Assembly (NCBI GenBank): GCA_038025085.1
Contig: CM076151.1
Location: 9,119,001 to 9,183,000 of the forward strand
Origin: Tetragonia tetragonoides
Lineage: Eukaryota; Streptophyta; Magnoliopsida; Caryophyllales; Aizoaceae
DNA: 64,000 nucleotides
Reading direction: 5' to 3'
A model generated the notes under the pieces. The model saw nothing but the letters and a program-made list of their open reading frames with translations. It made no database searches and was not told the DNA's origin. Positions 1 to 12,329 of this stretch are shown in pieces. The translations under genes and the position numbers were made by a program. The first letter of the stretch is position 1. The number at the start of each line of letters is the position of its first letter.

Positions 1-75
1 TTTAGCGTTGTTTATTTCCATTCCGTTCTGTTCCATTCCTCAGCGTCCCACACCATTCCTTTAAAGAGAACAAGG
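1..75 (-). mobile_element. Edge-truncated MITE copy (GGCCCTGTTC family)
   Basis: Read on the minus strand, this edge segment runs from an ACCTTGTTCT terminus into GGAATGGTGTGGGACG and a GGAACGGAA-rich stretch. The same order is seen on the plus strand from 17745. It is therefore a second copy of that element in the opposite orientation, cut by the window edge. Superfamily not assigned. Confidence 0.5.
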
Positions 76-123
76 TATTTACTCTCCTTATCGATTGGAG
101 ACCCCTTGTAATCAAATGGCTCA

Positions 124-410
124 CTTACTTGTTTGCAATCAAATGCAATGCAATGCAATCGTTTAACAAAAATGTGGGGTGAAAAGTGAATGAGTGAGAG
201 GAGGCGATGAGAAAAAGTAGTGGGGTTGACTGCATTATCCAATGTAATTACAATTGCTCAACTTTTCCCATGTAATGATGATTACTTTGAATGGTGTAAT
301 CATTCTCACTTTTTCCTTCTCCTTATTCCTCCATCTCTTTGTTCATTTTCCACATCACATTTACCCTATGAAATAATTGCATTGTATTACATTTGATTGC
401 AAGTAAACAC
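124..410. mobile_element. MITE-like element with CAATCAAATG inverted termini
   Basis: The left end (about 131-160) contains TTTGCAATCAAATGCAATGC and the right end (about 375-408) contains its near complement, ATTGTATTACATTTGATTGC. These long imperfect inverted repeats bound about 290 bp of non-coding AT-rich DNA, the form of a miniature inverted-repeat transposable element. I see no convincing target-site duplication and no transposase. Confidence 0.5.
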
Positions 411-1620
411 CAACATAGAGGTGTAATATTTGGTGAATGTGAGAAATTTATTTCCAACTTTTATCAATAACCAAGGTCTCACAGGCAAAAATTAAATGAA
501 ACAAAACTTAAACAGATTGATAAAACCGAAAATTTCATTTTATATAGATGTATAACATTGGCAAATAGGTGAGGGTGATTTGTTTTTCAAAATAAAGAAA
601 CATTTAAACTTTAGTGACATCCATTTAACAGGTTTAATGTTTTCTTTTCCCATTTTATGGATGGCTTGAAACTAATAGTACAAAAATAGAAACCAATACC
701 TCACACTCAAGCATCAAAAAGATAGAAACAATTGTAAATGGATAATGATATATATTATCAGATAACCTAAAGGTAATTGACAACATGTCTCCCATCTCTT
801 TCATGTAAAAATTTTGGAAAGCAATTGTATTTGTTAACGAATAATGGACTAGCAAAAAAAAAATATAAACAGATAAATGATATTGTGAGGTGTAATTTCA
901 AATACATGCTCTCTTCATATAAGAGAAAATATAACCGATATAACTATATAACCCTTCAGCCCAACTCATTTAGTTAAATGCATTAGTTCAAATTAATCGA
1001 ATTCTGTTTCACTTCTTTCATGTAGGTTTATGTCGTATTCTCATATAGCATCAGCTTTTCACCGGCCATACCAATATATCATAATAATTTATAAATATAA
1101 ATAAATAAAAACCCAAAAAATTTTATAAAAAAAATAAAAAAAATTGCAATATATGGGACACGTGGAGGGACCGGGTAAGGCAAGAAGGCAGCAACATGCC
1201 AATCCTTCCTTTTTGTCTTACCTATATTCCTGTATACTCCTCATCCTTCACTACTATTCCTCCGAAAGAGCAGTAATTTTCTGGTGTTTCAGTAACACCA
1301 CCTGGATATGTTACCCTCTAATACACTCTTGAAAATAAGGGGTGGTTTTGGAGTATTTAATAAATAAAAAAAAAGGAAAAAAATAATTTAAAAATATCCT
1401 ATTAATTGAATAACACCATATAAGCAAATAAGTAGTTTGTTACTTAAACACTACGAAATTTTTCTCCAAAAGAGGAGGGCTCCACTCTTTTCCCTTCCTT
1501 TGCCAATTAGATTGTTGAAACAAAAAAAAAAAAAAACTAAACTAAACTAAATAATTCAATTATGCAAAAGAAAGAAAAGATATTCATTTCCATTTTCCTC
1601 ACATTTTTCTGTGACTGGCC
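411..1620. other. Intergenic, upstream of the LOG gene
   Basis: AT-rich DNA with short A-runs around 1100-1145 and 1365-1400. Only short unsupported reading frames occur. The last few hundred bases should include the LOG promoter. Confidence 0.5.
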
Positions 1621-1629
1621 TATATATAT
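1621..1629 (+). promoter_or_regulatory. Candidate TATA box of the LOG gene
   Basis: TATATATAT lies about 190 bp before the ATG at 1819. Transcription starting about 30 bp downstream would give a pyrimidine-rich 5' leader with CCACCACCACCACTCC. A weaker TATAAAC at 1769-1775 is an alternative but would leave only a very short leader. Confidence 0.4.
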
Positions 1630-1818
1630 TGTTAGGCCCTGTTCCATCTCCTTCCATTGTTAACCCATAACCCATCCCTTTCCCAACTTAACCGACTTCT
1701 CTTTCTCTCTCCTCTTTGCTTGACCATTCCCATTTGCCCACCACCACCACCACTCCTCTTCATTCTCATATAAACAGAAAAAAGTATCCCAGCAAATTAA
1801 TTGAACCCAAAAACAAGA

Positions 1819-3428
1819 ATGTGTATTGAGAGCCAAACAGCCCTTGAAGAAACAATGAAAGTTGAAGAAATAGTAAGAATCCCTTCAAGGTTTAAGAGGG
1901 TTTGTGTTTTCTGTGGTAGTAGTGTAGGAAAAAGAGATGCTTACAGTGAAGCTGCCATTCAACTTGGCCAAGAATTGGTATGTTTTCATTTGCATTAAAC
2001 CTCAAAATTTGCAACTTTTTTGTTTTTGTTTTCTATATAATCAACCTTTTTCTGAACTGGGTTTTTGTTGTTGTGTGTGTTTTCTTTGAAGGTTGCAAGA
2101 AATTTGGATCTTGTCTATGGTGGTGGCAGTATAGGGCTCATGGGTTTAGTTTCTCAAACTGTTCATAATGGTGGTTGCCATGTTATTGGGTAAAACCTCA
2201 AACTTACCTAAAAATCTCTCCTTTTTTTGTTTCATTTAGCTATTTTCATCTAATTTTGTGTGATTTTTGTGTTTACAGCATAATGCCCAAGACTTTGGTG
2301 GGCAAAGAGGTGAGTGATCTTGAACATTTTGTAGCAAGTTTCCCCATGATTTTGGAATGAGTAAAACTTGGTTAAAATGCTTTGGATTTACAGCTTACTG
2401 GGGAAACAGTAGGAGAACTAAAGGCTGTTACAAATATGCACCAAAGAAAAGCTGAAATGGGCCGCCTTTCAGATTGTTACATTGCTCTTCCAGGTTTAAT
2501 TCTCATAAAAATCACAACTTTTATCATTTTTTTTACCATAAATCCCTAACAGGGCATTTTTCTTATCATTCTCTCTCTCCATTTTGCAGGTGGGTATGGT
2601 ACCTTGGAGGAATTGTTGGAGGTCATTACTTGGGCCCAGCTGGGCATACATGACAAGCCTGTATGTTTATAATTTCAACCTTAAAACATGCTCTAAAATT
2701 GAAAAGTTCAAGTCTTTATTTTGATTTGTTATGATATTTTTGTTTAATAATGATTTTTGACACCCAAAAAATGAAAATTTGGGCAGGTTGGTTTGCTTAA
2801 TGTTGATGGGTACTACAACTTCTTGTTAACATTCATTGAGAAAGCAGTTGATGATGGGTTCATACAGCCTTCACAGAAGAACATATTTGTCTCTGCCCCT
2901 ACTGCTAAAGAGCTTGTTCAGAAGCTTGAGGTGGGTCCTTTCTCTCTCTAAACCATACGTGCAAATCTCTATTTAGAACTTGTGATTGGCTTGTGGATAG
3001 TAAAGTTAAAGTTAAACTGGTACAACAAAAAGTTTTTTCCTTTGTAAATTCTGAAATCTTATCTTCTATGTCTTGAAATGGGAAACTTGGATCACCAAAA
3101 AGGATGAGACAAAAGGTTGAGTAAAAGAAGAAAGATAAAGGCTTTTCAGATTACCATCTTTATGTTTGATGAAAATGTCCCTTAAATAATGAGCAGCATG
3201 ATAATAGAAATAAGAAACACTGTTCATATTTGCCTTTGATGTTTCATTTTGTTACCTGTTTTTGACAATTGTGATGATATATGATTTATATTCATGAATG
3301 TTACTGAATTATAGGAGTATGAGCCTGTGCATGGAGTTTTAGCTAAGTCAATGTGGGAAGTTGAGCAGCAACAACAGCAACAGTTGGGCTTTGACACACC
3401 CACTTTGCAAACTGAGGTGGCTCTGTAA
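1819..3428 (+). CDS. LOG: Cytokinin riboside 5'-monophosphate phosphoribohydrolase (LONELY GUY family), 7 exons
   Basis: LOG enzymes release active free-base cytokinin from its nucleotide in one step, in the cytosol and nucleus. My exons are 1819-1977, 2092-2189, 2279-2309, 2394-2493, 2590-2660, 2787-2930 and 3315-3428. All introns are GT-AG, and the joined frame is 238 codons, slightly longer than typical. Seen in the protein: N-terminal RVCVFCGSS, then [27 protein letters not shown], and the family signature [20 protein letters not shown] built across the exon 4-5 junction, with the catalytic-type Arg in the HQRKAEM region and Glu in the PGG motif. The start is the first in-frame ATG; a second Met, 12 codons on (MKVEEI), is also plausible. 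A run of six Gln near residue 222 makes the C-terminus odd. Which LOG paralogue it is cannot be decided here. Confidence 0.93.
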
Positions 3429-4860
3429 AGATCAAGAGAAATCAACTTCTCTTTTAATTTTTTTTGCTACATTTTGCTGATTGGAAGCTGGAAATAGGGA
3501 AATGGGAAGAGAAGAAAAAACTTCCTTTTGGGGTGCCTTTTTAGTATTTCATACTACTACTTTTTGGGGGGCTTATAATTTTACTCATCACTGACCACAT
3601 CAAAATCAAAAACCCATGATGCCCACATTTATGCATGAGAAGTTGAAGGGTTGTCATTGTTGCTACTAGTTCTTTTTGGTCTTCTTTGAAATGTTGTGAA
3701 TGTGATGTTTGCTAATTCAAAAGCTAATGTTAATGGTTGTAGCCTTGTAGGGTGGTCAAGCTAAGGTTGTATGTACATGGCATATTATATATCCATGAAG
3801 AATTATTTGTATAAAATGACTAGTCATATTGTTATTATATTGAAATGTATTGTATTATATTATCCATGAATTATTCATCTCGGGCGCTTCTGTTGTGTTG
3901 TGATATCGTACTCTAGGACATATATATGTCTTCCTAAAAAGGCCAATTCAAAGCTAATGAATATAATAAAAAATAAAAAATAAAAAATAAAAAAAAAAGG
4001 GAAAGAATTGTGCTTCAGTTTGTGAGAGCATGCAATGCGAATTGGGATTGTTTGTTTCCTGATGTTGGTGTGGTGGTGGTAGCTATATGTGGATTTTGTG
4101 GTTTGTTGGGTGTCCAAGTTTTGCCCTTATTTGTGGACCTTGCCCCAAAATTTTAAGGTATTGTTTGTGTCATACACAAACAGTTGATGATGATAATGGG
4201 ATTGCTGATGAGAAGAGGGGCATGTAAATGTTATGGAAGAAAAGTGTAGGGCCTTGTTTTTTGGGTTTATATAGCAGGTTCCCTTTTGCTTTTTTGCCTA
4301 CTTTGGTGTTTACTGGGGGCTGCTGCTTATGTAAGATGATATTTATGTATATGATTGCACACTAATAAACATGGCCAAATACTATATACTGAATATAAGC
4401 ATCAAAAGTTACAGTCGACTAATTCTTATAACCTGAAGAATATGAAATGAACTTTGATTTACATTCCCATTTCATAAGACTTCAATATGATAATTAATAA
4501 CAAAGTTAAAAGATATACTAACAAGGAAATTTAATATGAACAAAGATGAATACTATCTCTAGTTTCTGTAATATTTGTCATATGATCGAGTCAAATCAAT
4601 GTTACTCAATTTGAAATAAATAATAATACTAAATTCGTTCATATACTAAAAATTGAAATGGGAAGAACTACAACGTGAATTACTTCGCACATTAATTCAT
4701 TGCCTTAAAAATTATATCCAAAAATAAATAAATTATGTCACGTACTTTGGGAAAGTCATTCTCAAAAAAAAATGCTATAGAAAAAACACCAATATATATA
4801 GAAATACTTATTCATCAAAAACTAAAGAGAATTTTGAGCGAGGAGGGAGACTCAAGCTCT
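3429..4860. other. LOG 3' flank and intergenic DNA
   Basis: The first about 400 bp are T-rich and suit a 3' UTR. An AAAAAT-type microsatellite lies near 3965-4000. Nothing else coding is supported. Confidence 0.45.
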
Positions 4861-4942
4861 GTTTGATTCAACTAAAAAAAAAAAACTGAACTGAAATATA
4901 ATGAATTGAACTGAATTTATTTAAAATTAGGTTGAATCAAAC
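4861..4942. mobile_element. Short inverted-repeat element rich in ACTGAACTGAA
   Basis: GTTTGATTCAAC at 4861-4872 is the exact complement of GTTGAATCAAAC at 4931-4942. The interior repeats ACTGAA/ATTGAA. This fits a tiny MITE or foldback fragment. Related wording (gaactgaactaaac) recurs near 9600 and 11370. Confidence 0.45.
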
Positions 4943-5406
4943 CAACTGAAAATAATAAGAGTGACACACAAAATTATCTAATGAATTTACTTAACTCAAC
5001 ACACTCGCACATATATCTATATCTACAAACTTTTCCCTTCATGTGTGAGCATATGTTCCCTTTGAAACGGAAGCGAATTACTGGAAGCATAGATACCAAA
5101 ACTAAAGAATACCATACTTTAACCTTGGTAATAGTGCAAAAAGTGTCTCATAACATAATGCACAAAAACTTTATCCAAAGTGCGGATAAAAAACACTGAA
5201 CTTTATTTTTCTTATGTCTCTCTAATGATCATTTAATAAATCCTGTATATTCCCAATTTGAAAACTTAAAGAAGGTCAGCCCCGTTTGTGGTAATTAGGA
5301 AAGAAAGATGTCTAAGTTGTTTTGAAGTATTCTTCCTAAAGTTGAGGTTTACATCACACATCTTCTGATAATGTATTTTACTTTAATAGTGAGACAATGA
5401 TTTCTT

Positions 5407-5413
<7 letters not shown>
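4943..5413. other. Intergenic
   Basis: AT-rich DNA with no supported gene or structured repeat. Confidence 0.4.

Positions 5414-5462
<49 letters not shown>
5414..5462. repeat. (TA)n microsatellite
   Basis: An uninterrupted TA dinucleotide run of about 49 bp, likely length-polymorphic. Confidence 0.95.
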
Positions 5463-5466
<4 letters not shown>

Positions 5467-6035
5467 ATGCTCATGAACCTTAATAATGATCTCCAGAACC
5501 GGCTTATGGAGGATACTGCAATAGCAAAGAGAATCATGGGATATCAATAAAACTACCAACATTGAGGAAATCGTAAGTGATAAACCTCTTTATTATCTTT
5601 GTTTTACATGCACCTCAAAAACTGATACAACATACTAAAACCACCTGAAAAATAGGGTGACCATAACAGCTAGACATTTCACATTACTAGCATAAAAGAA
5701 GCTCAATAAGAACAGTATTCTTCACTGAAAGAACTTATAGAAAATGTTATAAGTGCAATGTCAGTTAAGATGAGAAATTTGCATCAATATGAGCTTAGTT
5801 AACACCACAGGGGAAAAAACACTTCAATGCATGTGTCCCGATTTTGGAGGCATGATATAAATATGAGCTATTTGCAGATCAAATGAAGATCTGCAACTGA
5901 AATGAAAATGTGGTCGGTTTACTGAAAAGCCAGTACTAAGTACGGGAATTAAACAACTGAATTCGCAGATCAATTGAAGATGAAAGGATATGTTATTTAG
6001 AAAATAACATATACTAAAGACCAAGTTAATTTTTA
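5463..6035. other. Intergenic
   Basis: Short unsupported frames only. Confidence 0.4.
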
Positions 6036-6430
6036 GGCATCCAAATTTATTGCTGAATCACCTAAAGATTAACTTACTGAAATACTGTAACTTATTAATT
6101 TTTCTGGCATCTAAATTTGTTACCAAATCACTAGAAAAAGACTGAACTAACAGATAGTCATCTAGCATCCAAATTTGTTGTTGAATCACTAAAGGACTAA
6201 CCAACTGAAAAAACTGAAAGTTAATTAAATTGATCTTTTTGCATCCATCTATTGTCAAATTGCCAAGAGATAAATTCACTGGACAACTTATAAACTAGAT
6301 TAATCTTCTAGCATCCAGATTTGTTGTTGAATCACTAGAGGACTAGCCAACTGAATAACCGAAAAGTCCAAATTAATCTTCTAGCATCCAAATTTGTTGT
6401 TGAATCACTAGAAGATCGTCAATCCACTGA
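6036..6430. repeat. Degenerate ~70-bp tandem repeat, about six units
   Basis: Units start with GCATCCAAATTTGTTGTTG or a close variant at about 6038, 6108, 6168, 6240, 6310 and 6383. They continue through AATCACTAGAGGACTAACCAACTGAA and end in ATTAATCTTCTA. Units vary from about 58 to 77 bp with many substitutions, so this is an old array. A lone related piece sits near 7056. Confidence 0.75.
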
Positions 6431-8047
6431 AAAAAAAAAAAACCTTCCACTTGTACTAAAATTATCAAATCAATAATATGATTCTTTTGAGGTAAAATCT
6501 CCAAAATAAATTATCTTCATATTAATTTGACCTCAACTTAAAAAATTGAACTGAATTCTTTACATATTCTGAAACCCTTATATGTGGAAGATCTAATTCA
6601 CAACTTAACTAAAGACATTAAGGTCAATAATGCAATAAAGACTGATATATGGGCCAACAAACTTCGACCCTGTATAATTAGGCACAAAATGTATGCATAA
6701 AACTAACATAGTTAAGTTGTATTTGACATGCCTACGAAAACATAATCTAAATATTTTATTTTAAATGTCCAAGTCATTATATTTCAAGAACTGAAGTGGT
6801 CGCCCATATTAAATCACATATCAAACTTCCTTAGTACTAATGAGCACAAAGGAAACACACTGAATTATATATGTATATAGTGTTAAGGGGGAAAATACTC
6901 TGTAGGTGGGTGCGCTATAAAAAACTGCATATTTACCCTCATACTAAAACATATAATGGACAATATTAACATCCAAGTTTGATTTTTAAATCAATAAAGG
7001 TGACCAATCAACTTAATATGTAAGCTTTTACTTTAGATTTGACCATGAGCATTATCCATATTTGTTGTTGAATCAATGCCCATAATCAAGTCACATCTTA
7101 ATACTTTACTTTAGGTATATAACTTACCATGCCTATTATCTGTGGTTTAAACAACCTTAAACTTTAAATCTTTTAACAAAAAAGGAAACATATAGAAGAC
7201 TATGAAAAAATACATGTGATCAAAACCATACTAAAAATACTCAATCTTAAATTTAAACTTAAACTTAATTACTGAAAAACACTTCAATGTAAAGTACTAA
7301 ACTTCAATTTGTAATCAAACTAAATATCTTATGTACTCAAAAACTTAATCTCTCTGAAATACCAAGTTGGACTCAGACCTCTTTATAACTATATCATATT
7401 CTTTTCCACTTATATGTAATGAATACGCATAACGTTTAATCATAATACTCAACTTAACTTCTAACACATTGAGAAAAGGTCGGTTCTGAATTTTTATGTG
7501 TAGTTTGGAGCTACCCCAAACTTAATACTCTAAACGAATGCATATTCACGTTTTTTTTTTTTTTTTTCCAGATTTGAAATAAATAAATAAATATATCCTT
7601 AAAACTTAAGAATTGAATAAATCACTTTGTCATAGTAAAAGTAATCAACGATAATCACCGAAACATGTACAGGCCCATCCTAAAAAACATAGTATCAACA
7701 CCCATACTTATTTATTTATTGTATTTATGCACTATCAATCATGATCAACCGAAGCAAACTAAAGATCATTCAATTTCAATCTCAGGCCCCAATTAACAAA
7801 AAAATTGGTACCGCACTAACTAAACTTAAATTGGCATGGAATAACTAATTATTAGTCAAAGCTTACCCAATCAATTAAACTAAAATAACTAAACAATTGA
7901 AGTTTGATCAATCAAAAATTACAATTTGTGCAGTGATTCAAAACACATACTATACAAACACCGTCGTATGGGTAAAGCGTAAAGGGCGGAAGTCATATTC
8001 ACCAACTATAAACTTTAATTTATAAGACTAGTAGAAACATTAATCCT
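6431..8047. other. Intergenic, AT-rich
   Basis: No coding potential. It may be the decayed interior of the LTR element whose primer-binding site is at 8048-8059, because that interior should extend leftward on the minus strand, but no gag or pol homology is visible. Confidence 0.35.
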
Positions 8048-8340
8048 GCTCTGATACCACATGATGAACTGGATCTAAAACTATAGATCGATTAATATTA
8101 ATCTATTAGTACAAAATACAATTAAGTATACTAACCTGAAGCCATGAGAGAGCACCGCACCATTGAATGCTTTTCGTCTAGGTATGGGAGTCTTCCACTG
8201 TGAGCAATATATGCAAGAGAGTGGTGATCTGAACTGAAGGGGTTTATATTTATATTGCCACAACGGGGATCCCTTTACCTGAAGTTCCCGATGTGGGACA
8301 AACCTAATAGTAGGTCTTAATTGAATTCCTACCACCGTTG
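8048..8340 (-). mobile_element. LTR-retrotransposon or TRIM remnant with tRNA-Met primer-binding site
   Basis: On the minus strand TGGTATCAGAGC (8059-8048) is the standard plant primer-binding site matching the 3' end of initiator tRNA-Met. Upstream, at higher coordinates, would be the LTR. It contains a TATA-like TATAAATATAAA and the GTCCCACATCG motif common in plant LTRs. I could not find the outer LTR end, a second LTR or a target duplication, so the borders are approximate. Confidence 0.45.
8243..8299 (-). promoter_or_regulatory. USE plus TATA arrangement like a Pol II snRNA promoter
   Basis: GTCCCACATCG (8299-8289, minus) matches the plant snRNA upstream sequence element RTCCCACATCG at all 11 positions. 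TATAAATATAAA begins 34 nt downstream (8254-8243), the spacing known for Pol II-type plant snRNA genes. No recognisable U-snRNA follows, so this is probably an LTR promoter that shares the motif. Confidence 0.45.
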
Positions 8341-10503
8341 GAATCCTAATGGATTTTGGTCTGATTGAATACTTAATGGACTTGTATTATTGGCCCACTT
8401 AACTGAATATTAGCACTGAACTGAATATCGACTACTTGAGTCATGGTCCACTTAATTACAAGTCCAGCACAGCAGTGATCAGGGAGTGTTGCAGCAAAGG
8501 AAAACTTCATTTTTGCAGGGGCAGAATAAATTTTTGTTTGTTTGAAGAACTACTGTGGCTTTGGGAGGCTTGTTTGTTTTGGTCCTCCTTCTCATACAAA
8601 CAAAAAGCACTGCACAAGTTGGAGAGAGAGAGACATATAGCTAGGGAGAGAGAGAGAGGGGATGCATGATGGCCTGCAAACCAATAAAACTGACCAATCA
8701 TGAATGAGCTAGTGAAGAAACCAATGCAGTTCTTTCTTTCTTTCTTTTATCTTGTGTGTAGTCTAGTTGATAAGAAATTTATGGAGGAACAAGTTTCCCA
8801 GGGGAAACAAAATGTTCAAAAGGAGTATTGTTTTTTAAGTAAAATTCTGCATGTTGAGTCTCCATTTGATAAGCTAATGAGCTCTTGCCTTGATTTAGTG
8901 GTTAAAGATTAAGACTTGCGTCTCATTTTCTATTTTTTCATTTCACTAATATGTTCATATGTATTAGAGTATGTATTGACTTTTTTTTTTTTTATAATCG
9001 AGTATGTGTTATCTTTAGTGCCTCCTTTTATCCAACAAAAAAAAAAAAAACCATAGTATTGTTTTATACTCTTTCAAGGTTTATAGTTGCTTCCAATTCT
9101 AATATGAAGTTGTTTTCGTGTGAAAATTGTCATTTCACCAAATTAAACAAGTTTCATTCAATATGTTATATGATTAAATCTCCTCATATGAGTGTGTTAA
9201 GTATCATGTTATTTTACTCAACTTTGTATAGGATTTTCAAAGTATCACTTTTTTTCGTTAAGACGTCAGTTTTTTGTCAATAAATATCACTTATTTCCTC
9301 CGATATGGGGACATCGCTTTATATTAAAAGTATTAACACATCAACAATTTCAAGCAGATAAACTATATATCTGAAAAATTGTAGATGGAAAGACGTGTAT
9401 TATGATGTGGAAACTACAACAACATCAATCAATACGAAGAAAGGCGGTTGTTGTTTGAATATGAACCCCGATTAGTCGAATTGTTTCCAAATTGAACTCT
9501 ACTTATTTCGTTTTTAAGGGATGTAAGAGTGTGCTTTTCCACTGAATTGAATAGAAGTGAATAATAATATATGAGAGAAAAAGTAGATCATTGAACTGAT
9601 CGAAACGAACTCTACTCAACTGAACTAAACCCATTATTAAGTAAGCGAAAAAGAAAACCCCAAAATTCTACTCCTACATGGATAATGAGTTACTTAACTA
9701 CCAAATTCTATCCATCCAATTTTTTTTCCAATGTACAAAAATTGAACATTCCAATCAATCAATTATAAAAATCGTTATCTTCGGGTTTCAAGTTGTCCCT
9801 CACAGAGAGTCTCAACTCTCAATTCATTCAATTGGTCACAATCTCTTCCACCACTCAAAACATGCATGAAGCCCAAAAACAAATTGTAGTCCCCCCACAA
9901 GCCACCAGGGTTTTGGGTCCATTTTTTTTCAATTGGGTTTCTTTCTTTCTTTTCTCAATTGCATTTACTTAAAGCTTTTGGGCTCTGTGACATGTGAGAA
10001 GACAGGGACTAATCTCTTGAGTTGGCCAAGTACATTTCCTTGTCTTCACTATTCTCGAGTTTATTTTGTGAGTTCAATTGTTCCTATGTCCCATACTATT
10101 ATTATATACCAAAGATAATGGACCATTTTCAATTACCATTCTTAGCATCTTCTATGGCACAAACATTTGTAAGGTATTTTACTGTTTTGGTTCATTTTTC
10201 TGCTTTGATTATTTTAGTTTTGGTAAGAAACTGGACTCAAACTTTGTCCACTGATTTGATATCTAAACTTTAACAGTATAAGTATATATCATGTGCTCTC
10301 TTCTACCAATGTTTCAGCTCCTCTATTTGATGTTAGTAATCAGTTTTCATTATTTCAGTATGTACTTCTACCTGTTGTGATTTGTTGGGCATGTAAATCT
10401 TAACTTGCCACAGTTGCACTTGAGTACTAGATGTAAATAGGATAACACCGGTCACTAAAATGACATGTACCCTTTGTCTCTTTTTGAGAGATTATATTGC
10501 TAA
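8341..10503. other. Intergenic
   Basis: Contains a GA-rich stretch (about 8619-8660) and poly-T/poly-A tracts near 8980 and 9040. No gene is supported. Confidence 0.4.
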
Positions 10504-11265
10504 CTAGTAATGATGCCTGTGCAATGCACGAGTTAAGTTATATATTTTTATTATTTTCTTTGTTATTTTATTCTTCAATATTACATATTTTAAAATATAT
10601 TTACGCTAATTAAAATTGGATATGATCTTACATGTTAAGATTAAACATATTGTAAATGCATCTCATTTTGAAGTATTTTCCGATGCGAATACGATGGTAC
10701 AAATTATTTTTTTTTGAAGATGTGTAAAGGATTACATTTGCTTTTGAAGTTTCGACAAATATTAAGTTATAATAACACTTATAAAACTCTAGTTATTCCT
10801 GCCAGCTTTATATATTCAATATATTATAAATTTTAAAATATATTTACGCTAATTAAAATTGGATATGGTCGTACATATTAAGATAAAATGCCCGTGCGAT
10901 GCATGGGTTAAGATATATATTTTTTTTTATTATTTTTCTTGTGATTTTATTCTTCAATATTATACATTTTTAAATATATCTTATACATGAAGATTAAACA
11001 TATTGTAAATGCATCTCATTTTGAAGTATTTTTCGATGCGAATACGATGGTACAAATACTATTTTTTTTGAAGATGTGTAGAAGATTTCATTTGCTTTGG
11101 AAGTTTTGACAAAGATTAAGTTATAACACTTATCAAACTCTAGTTATTCATCACAAGTCAAAATCTCAATTTTATTTTTTTTAAAAATTATTCTAATTAT
11201 ACGTTTAATGATGTGGCATGGCTCAAAACTCACGAAATATGCCAACTTTATATATATAGAGAAGA
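10504..11265 (-). mobile_element. Non-autonomous Helitron with internal duplication
   Basis: On the minus strand the element starts A|TCTTCTCTATATATATAAAG at 11265 and ends CTAG|T at 10504. A GC-rich hairpin (10516-10532; GTGCA...TGCAC) lies about 8 nt before the end. TC start, subterminal hairpin, CTRR end and insertion between A and T are the Helitron hallmarks. A second hairpin-bearing segment (10888-10906, CCCGTGC...GCATGGG) and about 270 bp beside it repeat the 3' part, so two related tails are joined head to tail. No Rep/helicase sequence. Confidence 0.7.
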
Positions 11266-11449
11266 TTTGTCCAATTGTCCATGAGTACATATGGGGGTAT
11301 TTTACCTTCCATATACATGACTCGACTCAAAGGAAGCAAAAGTATTTACAAGCGTGTGTTCTTTTTCATTAAATTGAACTAGATTGGACTGGACTAAACA
11401 AAACTGAATCTATGAGAGAAAAAGTAGATCTTTGAACAGACACCTCCTA

Positions 11450-11567
11450 ACGCACGACCTCGGGTGTTCCACGAATTAATTTGTGTATGTGCTCCCCAAG
11501 AGGTTTGAACTCATGACCTGGTATACAAGTTATTATAACTTGTTTACCAGTGAGCCCACACCTCTTG
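11450..11567 (-). mobile_element. tRNA-derived SINE
   Basis: Read from 11567 on the minus strand, a Pol III A-box-like GTGGGCTCACTGG is followed about 40 nt later by a B-box-like GAGTTCAAACC (11512-11502). This is the head of a tRNA-type SINE. The 3' end is not defined. Confidence 0.5.
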
Positions 11568-12329
11568 AATTATGTCATTTAAGGTTAATTCACACATGTT
11601 AACGAATTACGAATCCCATAATTAGGTTTTAGGTTATTTAGAGGTGTTTCTTTCACTTATTTGGGTAAGTTGATGATTCTTTTGATCATTTGCCCTCCTT
11701 AGGAGTAACCCATAGAAAAAAAAGAGAATTTTTTTTATTGTAGCTACTAATTGACATATTTTTTGTTTCAACTTCGAGGAGGTATAGGAGAGTAGAGGAG
11801 ATAAGCGAAAGAAAAGCTTGGACAGGCTAAAGATTGGGTTGGGGGGGTCTAGGGAGTTCAAATAATCCTCCGCTATCAAGTTCCTGCGCTATTTCCTTGA
11901 TAATAAGGGTGTTTTGGAAATTTAAATGGTTGGGAGAAAGATGTTTCAGCAATGGAACGAAATTGGAGTATTAGAAATTGCAGCAACAATCTTCTTCACT
12001 ATTCGAGGAGAACATGTTGGAATAAATCCTATTAAAACTGTAACTTTCGTATCGAACTATTTAGATTAGAACACAAGCGGAAGATTGATCCAACAGGGGA
12101 TGCCTAGTGTTGTGCCTCACGATTCCAAAACGAGCACATAAAACAGGCACCTGAACTTTTAAGCTCTAGCTAGCTTGGAAGAGTATGGGGATTGGGGACT
12201 ACTCTAGATCGTTTTGCGAACACCCAAGTTATTGTTTGTAGAAGTGGCCACGTTCTTAGAAGCAATACCGGTAAATGAGTGTACTCACATGGCCGGAGTA
12301 TATGCCGTGAACACAGACTATGGATGCGT
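11568..12329. other. Intergenic
   Basis: No supported gene. The minus-strand frame at 11634-11879 is low-complexity and lacks gene structure. Confidence 0.4.

Noticed and set aside
8160..8220. U-snRNA gene downstream of the USE/TATA
   Set aside because: The sequence after the expected start does not resemble the 5' ends of U1, U2, U4 or U5 and no 3' box was seen.
8081..8335. 84-codon minus-strand frame
   Set aside because: It overlaps the USE/TATA and LTR-like region and has no homology or codon pattern of a gene.
10022..10273. 83-codon plus-strand frame with hydrophobic residues
   Set aside because: AT-rich random frame; no start context, splice structure or homology that I recognise.
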